Source of the DNA: Ohtaekwangia sp.
GTDB lineage: Bacteria > Bacteroidota > Bacteroidia > Cytophagales > Cyclobacteriaceae
NCBI GenBank assembly: GCA_021155195.1
Contig: JAJNPV010000021.1
Location: 124,001-188,000 of the forward strand
Reading direction: 5' to 3'
DNA: 64,000 nucleotides
The first letter of the stretch is position 1, and every line of letters begins with the position of its first letter. The notes beneath the pieces are model-generated. The model saw nothing but the letters and a program-made list of their open reading frames with translations. It made no database searches and was not told the DNA's origin. A program made the position numbers and the translations under genes. Positions 52,539 to 60,214 of this stretch are shown here, piece by piece.

Positions 52539-53452
52539 GGCCGAAAAGTTTTAATAATGATATCACCACCTTGGCGAAGAATTTCATGTGCCGCCAAATC
52601 TCCGGCACTGGGCGCTTGATCCAGGTTGAACGTTAACTCAACTTCACATTTTTCTTTCGCATTAAGACTAAAAATATTACCCTTGAAAAATAACGTCTCA
52701 TTTTTCACCATTGCGTATGCGGCAATAGGTACTGCACATCCACCATGTAATGCAGACAAAAAACTACGCTCCGCTGAAATACAAATATTGGTTTCCGTAT
52801 GATTGATGGCAGAACAAATTTCTGCCATACGATGATCATCTTGACGGCACACGATTCCTATAGCGCCTTGTGCCGGGGATGGAAGCATCCAATCCAACCT
52901 CACAAATGGGTGTGATGAAATCCCTAGTCTTTCCATAGCGGCCTCGGCAAAGATGGCACCCTGCCAATTGGATCGATTTAACTTTTCTAACCTCGTTTGA
53001 ATATTGCCTCGCAAATTTTCAATGCTGTGATGAGGATAACGCGATAGCCATTGCATTTTTCTGCGCAAACTACTTGTGCCAATCCTGCAGTCCAGATGCA
53101 ACTGCGCGGGGCCCCGGTCGGCACGTAACACCAAGCAATCGTAAGGAGAAGCTCGTTCCAAAACCGCGCTCAGTAAAAGACCCTTCGCTAATTTGGTTGG
53201 AATATCTTTAGTGGAATGAACAGCTATATCGATTCTATTTTGCAGCAAGGCTGCGTCAAGTGATTTTGTAAAAATCCCCTGAATGCCCATCTCATAAAGT
53301 GGCGTCACCAGGTCAACGTCTCCATCGGAAGTGACCTCAATGATTTCGCTTTCAACGCCCAAAGAATTTAATTTTTGCTGCACTGCAAGTGCTTGAAAGA
53401 GCGCCAGTGCACTTTCGCGCGTGCCAATACGAACTATTCTTGATGTATTCAT
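52535..53452 (-). CDS. hemC: Porphobilinogen deaminase (hydroxymethylbilane synthase)
   Basis: This 305-residue HemC starts with RIVRIGTRESALALFQALAV and shows GDVDLVTPLYEMGIQGIFTK, DIAVHSTKDIPTKL (active-site Asp region), IGTSSLRRKMQWLSRYPH, NLRGNIQTRLEKL and the dipyrromethane Cys in LHGGCAVPIAAYA. Four-base overlaps join it to hemA and hemD. Confidence 0.95.
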   Translation of the reverse strand: MNTSRIVRIGTRESALALFQALAVQQKLNSLGVESEIIEVTSDGDVDLVTPLYEMGIQGIFTKSLDAALLQNRIDIAVHSTKDIPTKLAKGLLLSAVLERASPYDCLVLRADRGPAQLHLDCRIGTSSLRRKMQWLSRYPHHSIENLRGNIQTRLEKLNRSNWQGAIFAEAAMERLGISSHPFVRLDWMLPSPAQGAIGIVCRQDDHRMAEICSAINHTETNICISAERSFLSALHGGCAVPIAAYAMVKNETLFFKGNIFSLNAKEKCEVELTFNLDQAPSAGDLAAHEILRQGGDIIIKTFRP

Positions 53453-54645
53453 TTTTCTGACTCAATGAGCTCGTTCACTGTTTGGATGACAGAACAACCT
53501 GTATAGCCGTCCAATTTAATTTTCTTCATTAATCCAGAGAACCCTTTTTCGATTTTGGATTCTTTGTTAGCTCTATGAAGCAGCATTCGACCCACTTTTG
53601 TTTTATAGTTCTGAACGACTTCTGTGTTCTTAAAAAGGATTTGCCAGGCCAAAAGCTCTGCAATGAACTCTTCTATAATCTGTATCGCTTTAGGTATTTC
53701 AAAATTCCTCAGTTGAATCAGCTTGTTGTGGAAATCAGAAATTTCATCCACTGAAAAGTGGATGGTTGAAGGATCTTTTTTAATCCGAGGATCGATAACC
53801 TGCGGAACGCTGAGGTCCAAAAATAGCTGACCTCTTCCTTTTTGGATATGTTGAGGAGTAATAAGGTAGCAATCTGATTCCACTGTCGTAATGATCACAT
53901 CAAAATCAGGCAGGTGGGTAATAAAACTCTCAAACGGGATAACAGAAACATTTAACTCTTCGGCTAAACTCCAGGCCTTATCCAATGTTCGGTTTGTTAA
54001 TGTGAGATTTCCCTGAGGAAAGTACTCGATTAAATTACGAGCCATTGCCCGACCTATTGAACCGGTACCTACAATCAAAATCTTCTTATCCGGCTTTTCA
54101 ACCTGCAGAGAAGTAATTAACTCAGCTGCAGCGTAACTCACGGAATATTTTCCATTGCTTAGATTCGTTTTTCTTTTTATTTCTTTTGAAGCCTGTAGCG
54201 CATAATTTGAAATGCGATCCGTTATGGAACTTACCAATCCAGAGTCCCTTGCATTTTGTATAGCCTTCTTTACCTGACCCGATATTTCATAGTCACCTAC
54301 AATCTGTGAATCCAAACCAGCTGTCACCCTAAAAAAATGCCGTGCGGCATCTACTCCAGACTTGGAATAAAAATAGCTGGACCATTCATGGGCCGTTAGA
54401 TTGAGCTCTTCTTGAACAAGTCGCTGCACAGTATCAACCGATGTACAACCATAAAACTCTATCCGGTTGCAAGTAGAAAGGACAAGAAAATCTCTAAGAC
54501 CCTTGCTATATACGCTTGCGTATATTTTTTCAATCGCTAGTTGAGTGATTGCAAACCGGCTCCGGATCTTCGCATCCGCTACCGTGTAGTTGGTGCCTAC
54601 GACAGTCCAATAAGCAAGGTTGTTGAAAAAATATTTCTTGGGCAT
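53449..54645 (-). CDS. hemA: Glutamyl-tRNA reductase
   Basis: This 398-residue HemA is the first gene of the haem operon. It shows the catalytic Cys in VLSTCNRIEFYG, FFRVTAGLDSQIVGDYEISG QV, the NADPH-binding IVGTGSIGRAMARNL and LFLDLSVPQVIDPRI. It reduces glutamyl-tRNA(Glu) to glutamate-1-semialdehyde, the committed step. The usual first residues before the GTNY-type motif are slightly longer (MPKKYFFNNLAYWTVVGTNY). Confidence 0.95.
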   Translation of the reverse strand: MPKKYFFNNLAYWTVVGTNYTVADAKIRSRFAITQLAIEKIYASVYSKGLRDFLVLSTCNRIEFYGCTSVDTVQRLVQEELNLTAHEWSSYFYSKSGVDAARHFFRVTAGLDSQIVGDYEISGQVKKAIQNARDSGLVSSITDRISNYALQASKEIKRKTNLSNGKYSVSYAAAELITSLQVEKPDKKILIVGTGSIGRAMARNLIEYFPQGNLTLTNRTLDKAWSLAEELNVSVIPFESFITHLPDFDVIITTVESDCYLITPQHIQKGRGQLFLDLSVPQVIDPRIKKDPSTIHFSVDEISDFHNKLIQLRNFEIPKAIQIIEEFIAELLAWQILFKNTEVVQNYKTKVGRMLLHRANKESKIEKGFSGLMKKIKLDGYTGCSVIQTVNELIESEK

Positions 54646-55204
54646 TTAATAAATAACTGGCAGCAAGATGCCTACAGTACCTGAATAGAAATACCTCAGT
54701 AAGAAATAGAAATACCAGAAATTGGATTAAAAATAACAAAGTATTAAAAAAATACCCATATAAATCGTTATTGCTAATGGTCCGTGAATCTGTACAGACA
54801 GTGTATTACTGAATGGTTCACCAGTGATAACCCAGTTATAGTAGATAGAAAGGATATATTGAAGCTTGGATGTTCCCCCACAAGCGGAGATATATTTCTT
54901 CTGTCAAGATAATTACTTATTATCATGTACGATCACTGAGTCAAAAACGCACAATCCAATTAACTCTTTGACAAAGGATGAAGTTTCTAATGTAAATACA
55001 AACATGCTCATTATTTTCTGCTAAGAGGCGAGCTACTTCTGATTTAGTTGGTAATGCAACCTTACCTTAATCCGATATAAAATGAAAATGTTCCAGGTGA
55101 CTATAGATTATTTCTGATCCTTTGAACGCTAAGTCTTACCATCAAAGCAAATTACAAATTGGAATGTCTTGATTTAATTTTTCTATTTATGCATTTGAAG
55201 GGTC
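54646..55204. other. Non-coding gap upstream of hemA
   Basis: This 559-base region contains the hemA upstream sequence and the 3' side of radC copy 2. On the minus strand TACTTTG near 54737-54743 is one base short of a -7 consensus. No gene, terminator hairpin or protein remnant was recognised. It shows no similarity by eye to the decayed patch next to copy 1. Confidence 0.5.
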
Positions 55205-55678
55205 TTAAACAAGCCCTTCATCTGCGAAAGAATAGTATCCTTCTGTGGTAACAATGACGTGATCGAGTAACTGGATTTCTAAAAACCCCCCTCCTTCTTT
55301 CAACTTCCGTGTTAAATCAGTATCGGTTTGGCTTGGAGTAAGATTTCCTGAAGGATGATTATGAGCCATAATAAATCCACTCGCTGCTGCTTTAAGGGCA
55401 GCGCCTAAAATTACTTTTGGATCCGCTACTGTTCCTCTTACTCCGCCTGTTGAAATCTCTACTATTCCGAGAACTTTATTAGCCCGGTTCAATAGTATGA
55501 CTTTGAATTGTTCTATGAATTCAATTTTGGAGTCATCCCAATTTTCAAGTAAGATATTGTAAGCGTCTCGTGATGTATTAATCTTTGGGCGTAATGAGGG
55601 CTTTACATTTGATTTGTAGGTTAGCTGAATTTCTGCTACCTGATACAGTTTGTTTTGATTTGTGTTTTCCATAATCAT
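55205..55678 (-). CDS. RadC-like JAB-domain protein, copy 2
   Basis: This 157-residue protein is about 94% identical to copy 1, differing at ten positions such as His/Gln13, Thr/Asn41, Cys/Asn46 and Ser/Arg in GGVSGT versus GGVRGT. The JAMM residues (HNHPSGNLTPSQTD and the upstream Glu) are unchanged, so both copies may be active. The substitutions are spread out and mostly mild, which suggests selection on the protein rather than neutral decay. Confidence 0.85.
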   Translation of the reverse strand: MIMENTNQNKLYQVAEIQLTYKSNVKPSLRPKINTSRDAYNILLENWDDSKIEFIEQFKVILLNRANKVLGIVEISTGGVRGTVADPKVILGAALKAAASGFIMAHNHPSGNLTPSQTDTDLTRKLKEGGGFLEIQLLDHVIVTTEGYYSFADEGLV

Positions 55679-55702
55679 TTGGTTTAATTATGGTGCTGCC
55701 AC

Positions 55703-55827
55703 AGGTTTATGAAGGAATTGGCGCAAGGAGGAACGGAATAAATGGGGGATCCGGAAAGGAGGCACGACTGGAAGGGGGAAACCGTTTATGCCGTAGTTCC
55801 TTGCAAGCGTATTCCAGGCATAAGCCT
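55703..55827 (-). ncRNA. Putative structured RNA/leader upstream of radC copy 2
   Basis: The same helices as in copy 1 can form: AGGTTTATG (55703-55711) with CATAAGCCT (55819-55827, one G-U-type change), GGAAT (55714-55718) with ATTCC (55811-55815) and GCAAGGA (55723-55729) with TCCTTGC (55798-55804). The alternative hairpin is GTTTATGCC (55784-55792) with GGCATAAGC (55817-55825). Two AAGGAGG motifs at 55725 and 55756 read CCTCCTT on the radC strand. Confidence 0.5.
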
Positions 55828-55942
55828 ACATTTGTACCGATGATTAGTCAAAAAAAGGGCAATGCTATTGGTTCAGTGAGGATAAAAAATGTAGAAAAGT
55901 ATGTGTTGCTTGATTGTCCAGATTACAGCTCGTAAGAATGAA

Positions 55943-56185
55943 TCACTGCGATGAAATATTGTCGCAACCAGAGGTATCCATACTAATAATTAACCCTGCC
56001 CAAACCGAAATGGCCCAGTTGGGAAGGCCACAAAACGATTTCACATCGAACCGCTGCGTGTAAACTGCCAATCTGAAAACAGGCCAATAGCTGGTTGGGG
56101 GTATTCCGCCAAATTGATCAGGATTGTCAAATCTGAGACAAATTGTGATGAGCTTTTTTATGAAATTAGCTCTTCTAATTAGCAT
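55943..56185 (-). CDS. Possible small protein (80 aa), doubtful
   Basis: An open frame starts MLIRRANFIKKLITICLRFD and has a hydrophobic, Trp-rich second half (LPNWAISVWAGLIIS). No family is recognised and there is no clear ribosome-binding site. It lies between radC copy 2 and the envelope operon and diverges from the latter. It may be a chance frame or a remnant. Confidence 0.25.
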   Translation of the reverse strand: MLIRRANFIKKLITICLRFDNPDQFGGIPPTSYWPVFRLAVYTQRFDVKSFCGLPNWAISVWAGLIISMDTSGCDNISSQ

Positions 56186-56200
56186 AAATCAAGATTAAAA

Positions 56201-56876
56201 ATGAGAATATCAATTTTTCTCCTGTTTTGTCTAAGTTCTTTTTCCACACTCGCACAGGATTCAAGGGCTATCAATTATGGTGACTTTACAAAAGCCATCG
56301 GAAGCCCTCAAGGAAGCGTTTCACTTGATTTTTTTCACCTCTGGAAGTTTGGGAAATCGAAAAAGATTGAAGTAGGCATAGGAGGTCGCTTGACAAGTTA
56401 CTTTGGAACCTCAATATTATTCCTCAGCTCCTGCTGACTTTGCTGATGATGAAAGTAATTCTGATTCACTTTTATTGCAATATCCACAGGTGAATGTATT
56501 AAACATTGCTATCAACCTGGGCTACCGCATGTCACCAAAATTCGGCTTAGGATTCAACATAGATGCCCTTGGTTTTTCGTTTGGAGGCAAGCAGACAGGA
56601 TTTTACATCAATGGAAGTGTGGGACAAGCTGCTACGGCAAAGCCCACTTCATTCAACATTTTATTGGTTGGAAATAATGATCACGGGAGTTTGAATTCAG
56701 AATTCTATATTCGCTATTTCTTCAAAGAAAAATTAGCAGTAAAGGTTGCTTATCAGTATTTGTTCACAGAATATAAAACTGATACGAAGGTACAGCAATT
56801 GCCTAAAGCAAATGATAGATTTCGTAACAAGCCAGTTTATTTAGTCTTGGGATTACCAAACAATTTTGAGTCATGA
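56201..56876 (+). pseudogene. Outer-membrane beta-barrel protein with a frameshift
   Basis: The first part (56201-56437) encodes a signal peptide MRISIFLLFCLSSFSTLAQ and barrel-like strands up to GGRLTSYFG. The reading then continues in the next frame from about 56405 as EPQYYSSAPADFADDESNSD, then INLGYRMSPKFGLGFNIDAL, YIRYFFKEKLAVKVAYQY and LVLGLPNNFES. Joined, this would be a barrel protein of about 225 residues. One indel near 56400-56410 explains the break; it could be a real mutation or a sequencing error. The downstream ATGA coupling to the DM13 gene is preserved. Confidence 0.7.
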
Positions 56877-57292
56877 AAAATATATTTTTTGTATTCTTGC
56901 TTGGATTCGTAATAGCTTGCGAGCCCGAGGACGCAACACCAACAACGCCTATCACAGACGACTTTGACGAGGCAAAGGCCACTTTACTTCGAGAAGGGGT
57001 GTGGATGGGAAGCGGAAGTTACAATGTAAGTGGTGTGGCGAAGATCTATGATGACACTGGGAAAAAAATACTTTTACTAAATAGTTTTTCATCTAGCAAT
57101 GGCCCCGACCTAAAAGTATATCTCAGCACAACAGCCGATGCCACCTCTTTTGTTAATTTGGGAAAGTTAAAGTCAACCAGCGGTAAGCAAATGTATGCCA
57201 TACCCGATGGAACCGATGTAGATCAGTTCAAGTTTGTTTTGATATGGTGTCAGCAATTCTCAGTGCTGTTTGGCAAATCGGAAACCATGTAG
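56873..57292 (+). CDS. DM13-domain lipoprotein
   Basis: This 139-residue protein has a lipoprotein signal with Cys16 (GFVIACEPED). The mature part reads as a DM13 domain: GVWMGSGSYNVSGVAKIYDD, SSSNGPDLKVYLSTTADATS and the end FVLIWCQQFSVLFGKSETM, with the conserved Trp-Cys near the C-terminus. DM13 domains are proposed redox-active modules with an essential Cys; a role in electron transfer is family speculation. ATG overlaps the previous stop (ATGA), and yceI starts one base after its end. Confidence 0.8.
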   Translation: MKNIFFVFLLGFVIACEPEDATPTTPITDDFDEAKATLLREGVWMGSGSYNVSGVAKIYDDTGKKILLLNSFSSSNGPDLKVYLSTTADATSFVNLGKLKSTSGKQMYAIPDGTDVDQFKFVLIWCQQFSVLFGKSETM

Positions 57293-57293
57293 A

Positions 57294-57836
57294 ATGCGGT
57301 TTATCTATAGTTTTTTGTTCGTTTCTTTCTGTTCGATTGCCATTGCGCAACGATACACCCCCGTTGATAACATATCTTCCATACGATTTAAAATAAAAAA
57401 TTTTGGATCATCTGTAGAAGGGTCTTTTGGAGGTCTCAAAGGGATCATTGATTTTGACGTGTCGAATCTTCCAAACAGCAGATTCGATGTCACTATTAAT
57501 GCATCCACAATTGATACAGGTATTGACATGCGAGACAATCACTTACGCAAATCTGATTATTTTGATGTGACAGACTTCCCCCGGATCCAATTCGTATCTA
57601 CCAAAGTAATATCCTCTGATAAGCCAAATGAAGCAATTATCACGGGCAAATTGACCATCAAGAAAACGACAAAAGAAATCTCATTTCCATTTAGCTATTC
57701 AACAAATAGTCTTGGCTTGCAATTAAAAGGCGAATTCAAAATCGATCGAAGAGATTTTAGGGTCGGTGGAAATAGTTTTAGTCTTTCGGATGAAGTAATT
57801 GTGATGCTGGATGTAAAGACTGCTAAAGAAAAATAA
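57294..57836 (+). CDS. YceI family periplasmic protein
   Basis: Started at 57294 (MRFIYSFLFVSFCSIAIAQ signal peptide), 180 residues. The lipocalin-like YceI domain is evident: SSIRFKIKNFGSSVEGSFGG, INASTIDTGIDMRDNHLRKS, DYFDVTDFPRIQFVST, GKLTIKKTTKEISFPF and FKIDRRDFRVGG. YceI proteins bind isoprenoid lipids such as polyprenyl chains in the periplasm. The neighbour on each side is one base away, so it is firmly within the operon. Confidence 0.9.
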   Translation: MRFIYSFLFVSFCSIAIAQRYTPVDNISSIRFKIKNFGSSVEGSFGGLKGIIDFDVSNLPNSRFDVTINASTIDTGIDMRDNHLRKSDYFDVTDFPRIQFVSTKVISSDKPNEAIITGKLTIKKTTKEISFPFSYSTNSLGLQLKGEFKIDRRDFRVGGNSFSLSDEVIVMLDVKTAKEK

Positions 57837-57837
57837 C

Positions 57838-59091
57838 ATGGGAAAATATGGCATTTCCATGTTATTCCAAGTTATTCTTGTTGCATTGTTTACCCGGCTC
57901 TCCGCACAGCAAAAAATAACCGCTGTAGAGTTTACCGGACTTACTAAAACCAAGATTTCGTTTCTGCGACAATATGTCACTGTAGATGAAGGTGTTCCAT
58001 ATGATTCTGTCCAGCTTGCCAAAGACAGGCAGCAACTCCTTAACCTGACGTTACTAGCTGAGGTTGAGGTACGAATTACTGGTGACAGTAGCCATGTAAA
58101 AATAGTCTTCGTTTGCCGCGAAATGATTAATACGCTTCCGGTTTTTGCACTTGGCAAAACGGTTGACACTTTTTGGTTTAAGGCTGGTCTGCAGAGTTTA
58201 AATTTCAGCGGACGTGGTGATAGATTATTTGCATATTATCAATATTATGACCGGCATTCAATTTACCTGAACTATGCTGCAGATCGCATAGGTAGCTCAA
58301 AATGGGGTGCAACCGCTTCTTTGATTAAATGGGCCACCATTGAACCATTAAATTCGATGGGTGGAGTATCAAACTATGATTATACAAACTATACCGGGTA
58401 CGCAAGTGCTGTTCATTTTTTGACCTTTCGGGAAACATTAGACTTAGGGGTTGGTATTTTTAACGAACGATTTGAACCAAAGCAGCCTCAAGACAATGAA
58501 CTAAATGAAATCGTGCAAGGGAACAAGATCCTGTCCAAATTTATCTTCAAAAGCAACCATCTCGATTACAAAGCCTTTAATGTGGAAGGCATATACAATC
58601 AATTCAATGTTGAATTTATTCACTCACTTGATGAAGTCGAGAATTTTGTTACTGTATTCAATGATTTTAGATTCTTTAAGCTGGTTGGGAAGCGTTTCAA
58701 TTGGGCAAATCGCCTACGTACGGGAATTGCCACCAACGATGATAATCCATTTGCGCCTTTTGTACTGGACAGTTACTTAAATATTCGTGGAGTGGGCAAT
58801 CGCGTTGATCGCGGAACAGGTTCAATTGTATTCAACACAGAGTTCCGGTACGCACTTTTTGATGCGAAAATGTTCGCAGCTCAGGGAGTAGGATTTTTTG
58901 ATTTCGGTTCGTGGCGAAAGCCGGGAGGAAGTTTTAATGATTTTACAAAAACGGAAAATATGCGTGCCTTTTCGGGTGTTGGTTTTCGGTTCATTTACAA
59001 ACGGGCCTTTGACACTATGCTTAGAATTGACTTCGGATACGATTACAATAAAAATGCAGGCTTGGTAGTTGGCATCGGACAATATTTTTAA
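57838..59091 (+). CDS. Short Omp85-family outer-membrane protein (one POTRA plus barrel)
   Basis: This 417-residue protein has a signal region MLFQVILVALFTRLSAQ, one POTRA-like domain (ITAVEFTGLTKTKISFLRQY, VPYDSVQLAKDRQQLLNLTL, EVEVRITGDSSHVKIVF) and a 16-strand-type barrel with the Omp85 signature YLNIRGVGNRVDRGTG (equivalent of the VRGF/IRG loop) near residue 310, ending GLVVGIGQYF. BamA and TamA have five and three POTRAs, so this is a distinct small type, possibly moving lipids or proteins to the surface. Last gene of the operon. Confidence 0.82.
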   Translation: MGKYGISMLFQVILVALFTRLSAQQKITAVEFTGLTKTKISFLRQYVTVDEGVPYDSVQLAKDRQQLLNLTLLAEVEVRITGDSSHVKIVFVCREMINTLPVFALGKTVDTFWFKAGLQSLNFSGRGDRLFAYYQYYDRHSIYLNYAADRIGSSKWGATASLIKWATIEPLNSMGGVSNYDYTNYTGYASAVHFLTFRETLDLGVGIFNERFEPKQPQDNELNEIVQGNKILSKFIFKSNHLDYKAFNVEGIYNQFNVEFIHSLDEVENFVTVFNDFRFFKLVGKRFNWANRLRTGIATNDDNPFAPFVLDSYLNIRGVGNRVDRGTGSIVFNTEFRYALFDAKMFAAQGVGFFDFGSWRKPGGSFNDFTKTENMRAFSGVGFRFIYKRAFDTMLRIDFGYDYNKNAGLVVGIGQYF

Positions 59092-59250
59092 ACAGAACTA
59101 CATTTAAACACTATTTTGACGAACTCCTTTTTAGGGAAAATTCTTGGTAAGATGTTTCTAAAATATCTTTTCGGTGATTTTGAATTTATTTGATCAAAAT
59201 AGGATTAAACTTTTAACTCTTTTCCAATTTAACTGTTAATAATAACAGTA

Positions 59251-59643
59251 ATGATTAGCGCAAAATTAACATTGGAACACCTATATGATAAATATGGTGC
59301 CATGCTTTACAGCATAGCCCTTGAAATCTCACCTTCGCCAAAGGAGGCCGAAGTAATCCTTATTGGCACTTTTAAAAAGATATACGCTAAAAATCTGGTA
59401 TTCAACAATTCGCCTTCCTGGGGTATTAAGCTAATTAAAGGTTTGCTTGCAACTGCACGTAAAAATTACTTTGTGCAACTAAATAACAATTGTAGTCTAG
59501 AACGTTTTGAGAACACGCCTTTGGTTAATGAAATAATCTGTCGACAAAAAGGGATTTCTAATTTTTGTGATGTAAATAGGATATCAATCTCAGACGCTCG
59601 AAAACAATTGCGGCTTGAGTTGGCATCATTAAGTGTATCTTGA
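59251..59643 (+). CDS. Sigma-factor region-2-like protein lacking region 4
   Basis: This 130-residue protein starts MISAKLTLEHLYDKYGAMLY SIALEISPSPKEAEVILIGT then FKKIY, which follows the ECF sigma region 2 pattern (LYdkYg.mLy.iAl.i....eAEdiLq..F.kiw). The usual region 4 helix-turn-helix is absent; the C-terminus RKQLRLELASLSVS shows only a weak helix. It may be a remnant or a specialised partner of RNA polymerase. It follows the envelope operon by 159 bases on the same strand. Confidence 0.5.
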   Translation: MISAKLTLEHLYDKYGAMLYSIALEISPSPKEAEVILIGTFKKIYAKNLVFNNSPSWGIKLIKGLLATARKNYFVQLNNNCSLERFENTPLVNEIICRQKGISNFCDVNRISISDARKQLRLELASLSVS

Positions 59644-59666
59644 AAACACACTTGAATTGATGAAAA

Positions 59667-59774
59667 TCATCTTAACAAATCCATCATGCCCACGTTATAG
59701 TTGATGAATCGTATCTCTAAAGGATTCCAGAAAAACAGCGCAAGCATTAAAATTAAATTGAGGTTGACGGTCAT
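59667..59774 (-). CDS. Possible 35-residue membrane peptide
   Basis: ATG at 59774 opens a frame MTVNLNLILMLALFFWNPLE ending in INYNVGMMDLLR and TGA at 59669-59667. It has one hydrophobic segment. Composition is natural, but such short frames arise by chance and it could be the tail of a lost membrane-protein gene. Confidence 0.25.
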   Translation of the reverse strand: MTVNLNLILMLALFFWNPLEIRFINYNVGMMDLLR

Positions 59775-59876
59775 CCACCAACAGGTTTAAAGCGCTTGAT
59801 TGTGCAGTGAACCAAGAAAAAAATTAAAGAGTAAAATATTCGCCACCATTTCTTAAAGACAAGCCGCCCATTGAGT

Positions 59877-59970
59877 CTGTTGCAAAAACGTGTCAAGGGT
59901 GGAGATTCCTTTATTAAAGAATAAAAAAATAATCGACACGTGCTGTGCCCTTGACACGTTTTTGCAACAG
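59877..59970. repeat. Long-hairpin repeat family, copy B (23-bp perfect arms)
   Basis: Arms 59877-59899 and 59948-59970 are perfectly complementary over 23 bp; the outer part CTGTTGCAAAAACG faces CGTTTTTGCAACAG. The 48-base loop is AT-rich. The right flank CCTACCTTTGGCTTG continues the similarity to copy A at 43293. This looks like a non-autonomous dispersed repeat (REP/MITE-like); no transposase of matching type is in the window. Confidence 0.8.
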
Positions 59971-60214
59971 CCCTACCTTTGGCTTGCCGATGAAATGATC
60001 TTCACTTTACGAAAAGTAAGTCATTTTTGACATCTCAATTAATTGTTTCTCATAACATCGCATTAGCATGTGATTGATGCGAGTCACAACAAACTCTTAT
60101 AAATTTAAATTGCACTACCAGGCTCAGCATGGTCGATAACATAACTCTCTTCAGCATGCGTCCATTCTTCATGGCGAGGGTCAAACAACCATCTACTTAC
60201 TCGACCACGAACAC

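Larger units (their letters stand above)
55198..55840. repeat. Direct repeat copy 2 (radC plus structured leader)
   Basis: This is the second copy of the 42163-42838 block, in the same orientation and shorter by about 36 bases in the loop of the leader. Together the two copies bracket 12.4 kb holding the iron receptor and the entire haem operon. Confidence 0.85.
59644..60214. other. Intergenic stretch with a tiny frame and a hairpin repeat
   Basis: This 571-base region contains a possible 35-codon minus-strand peptide (59667-59774), the perfect long hairpin and, on the minus strand after the YHS stop, about 35 codons in another frame that read protein-like (WLFDPRHEEWTHAEESYVID). The latter has no start of its own and may be a remnant. 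No RNA gene was recognised. Confidence 0.5.

Noticed and set aside
42163..55840. Composite transposon bounded by the two radC blocks
   Set aside because: No transposase, no terminal inverted repeats and no visible target duplication; direct repeats alone do not make a transposon.
55690..55935. 81-codon plus-strand frame across the radC leader
   Set aside because: It only reads through the conserved non-coding leader; copy 1 does not preserve the frame because of the 36-base length difference.
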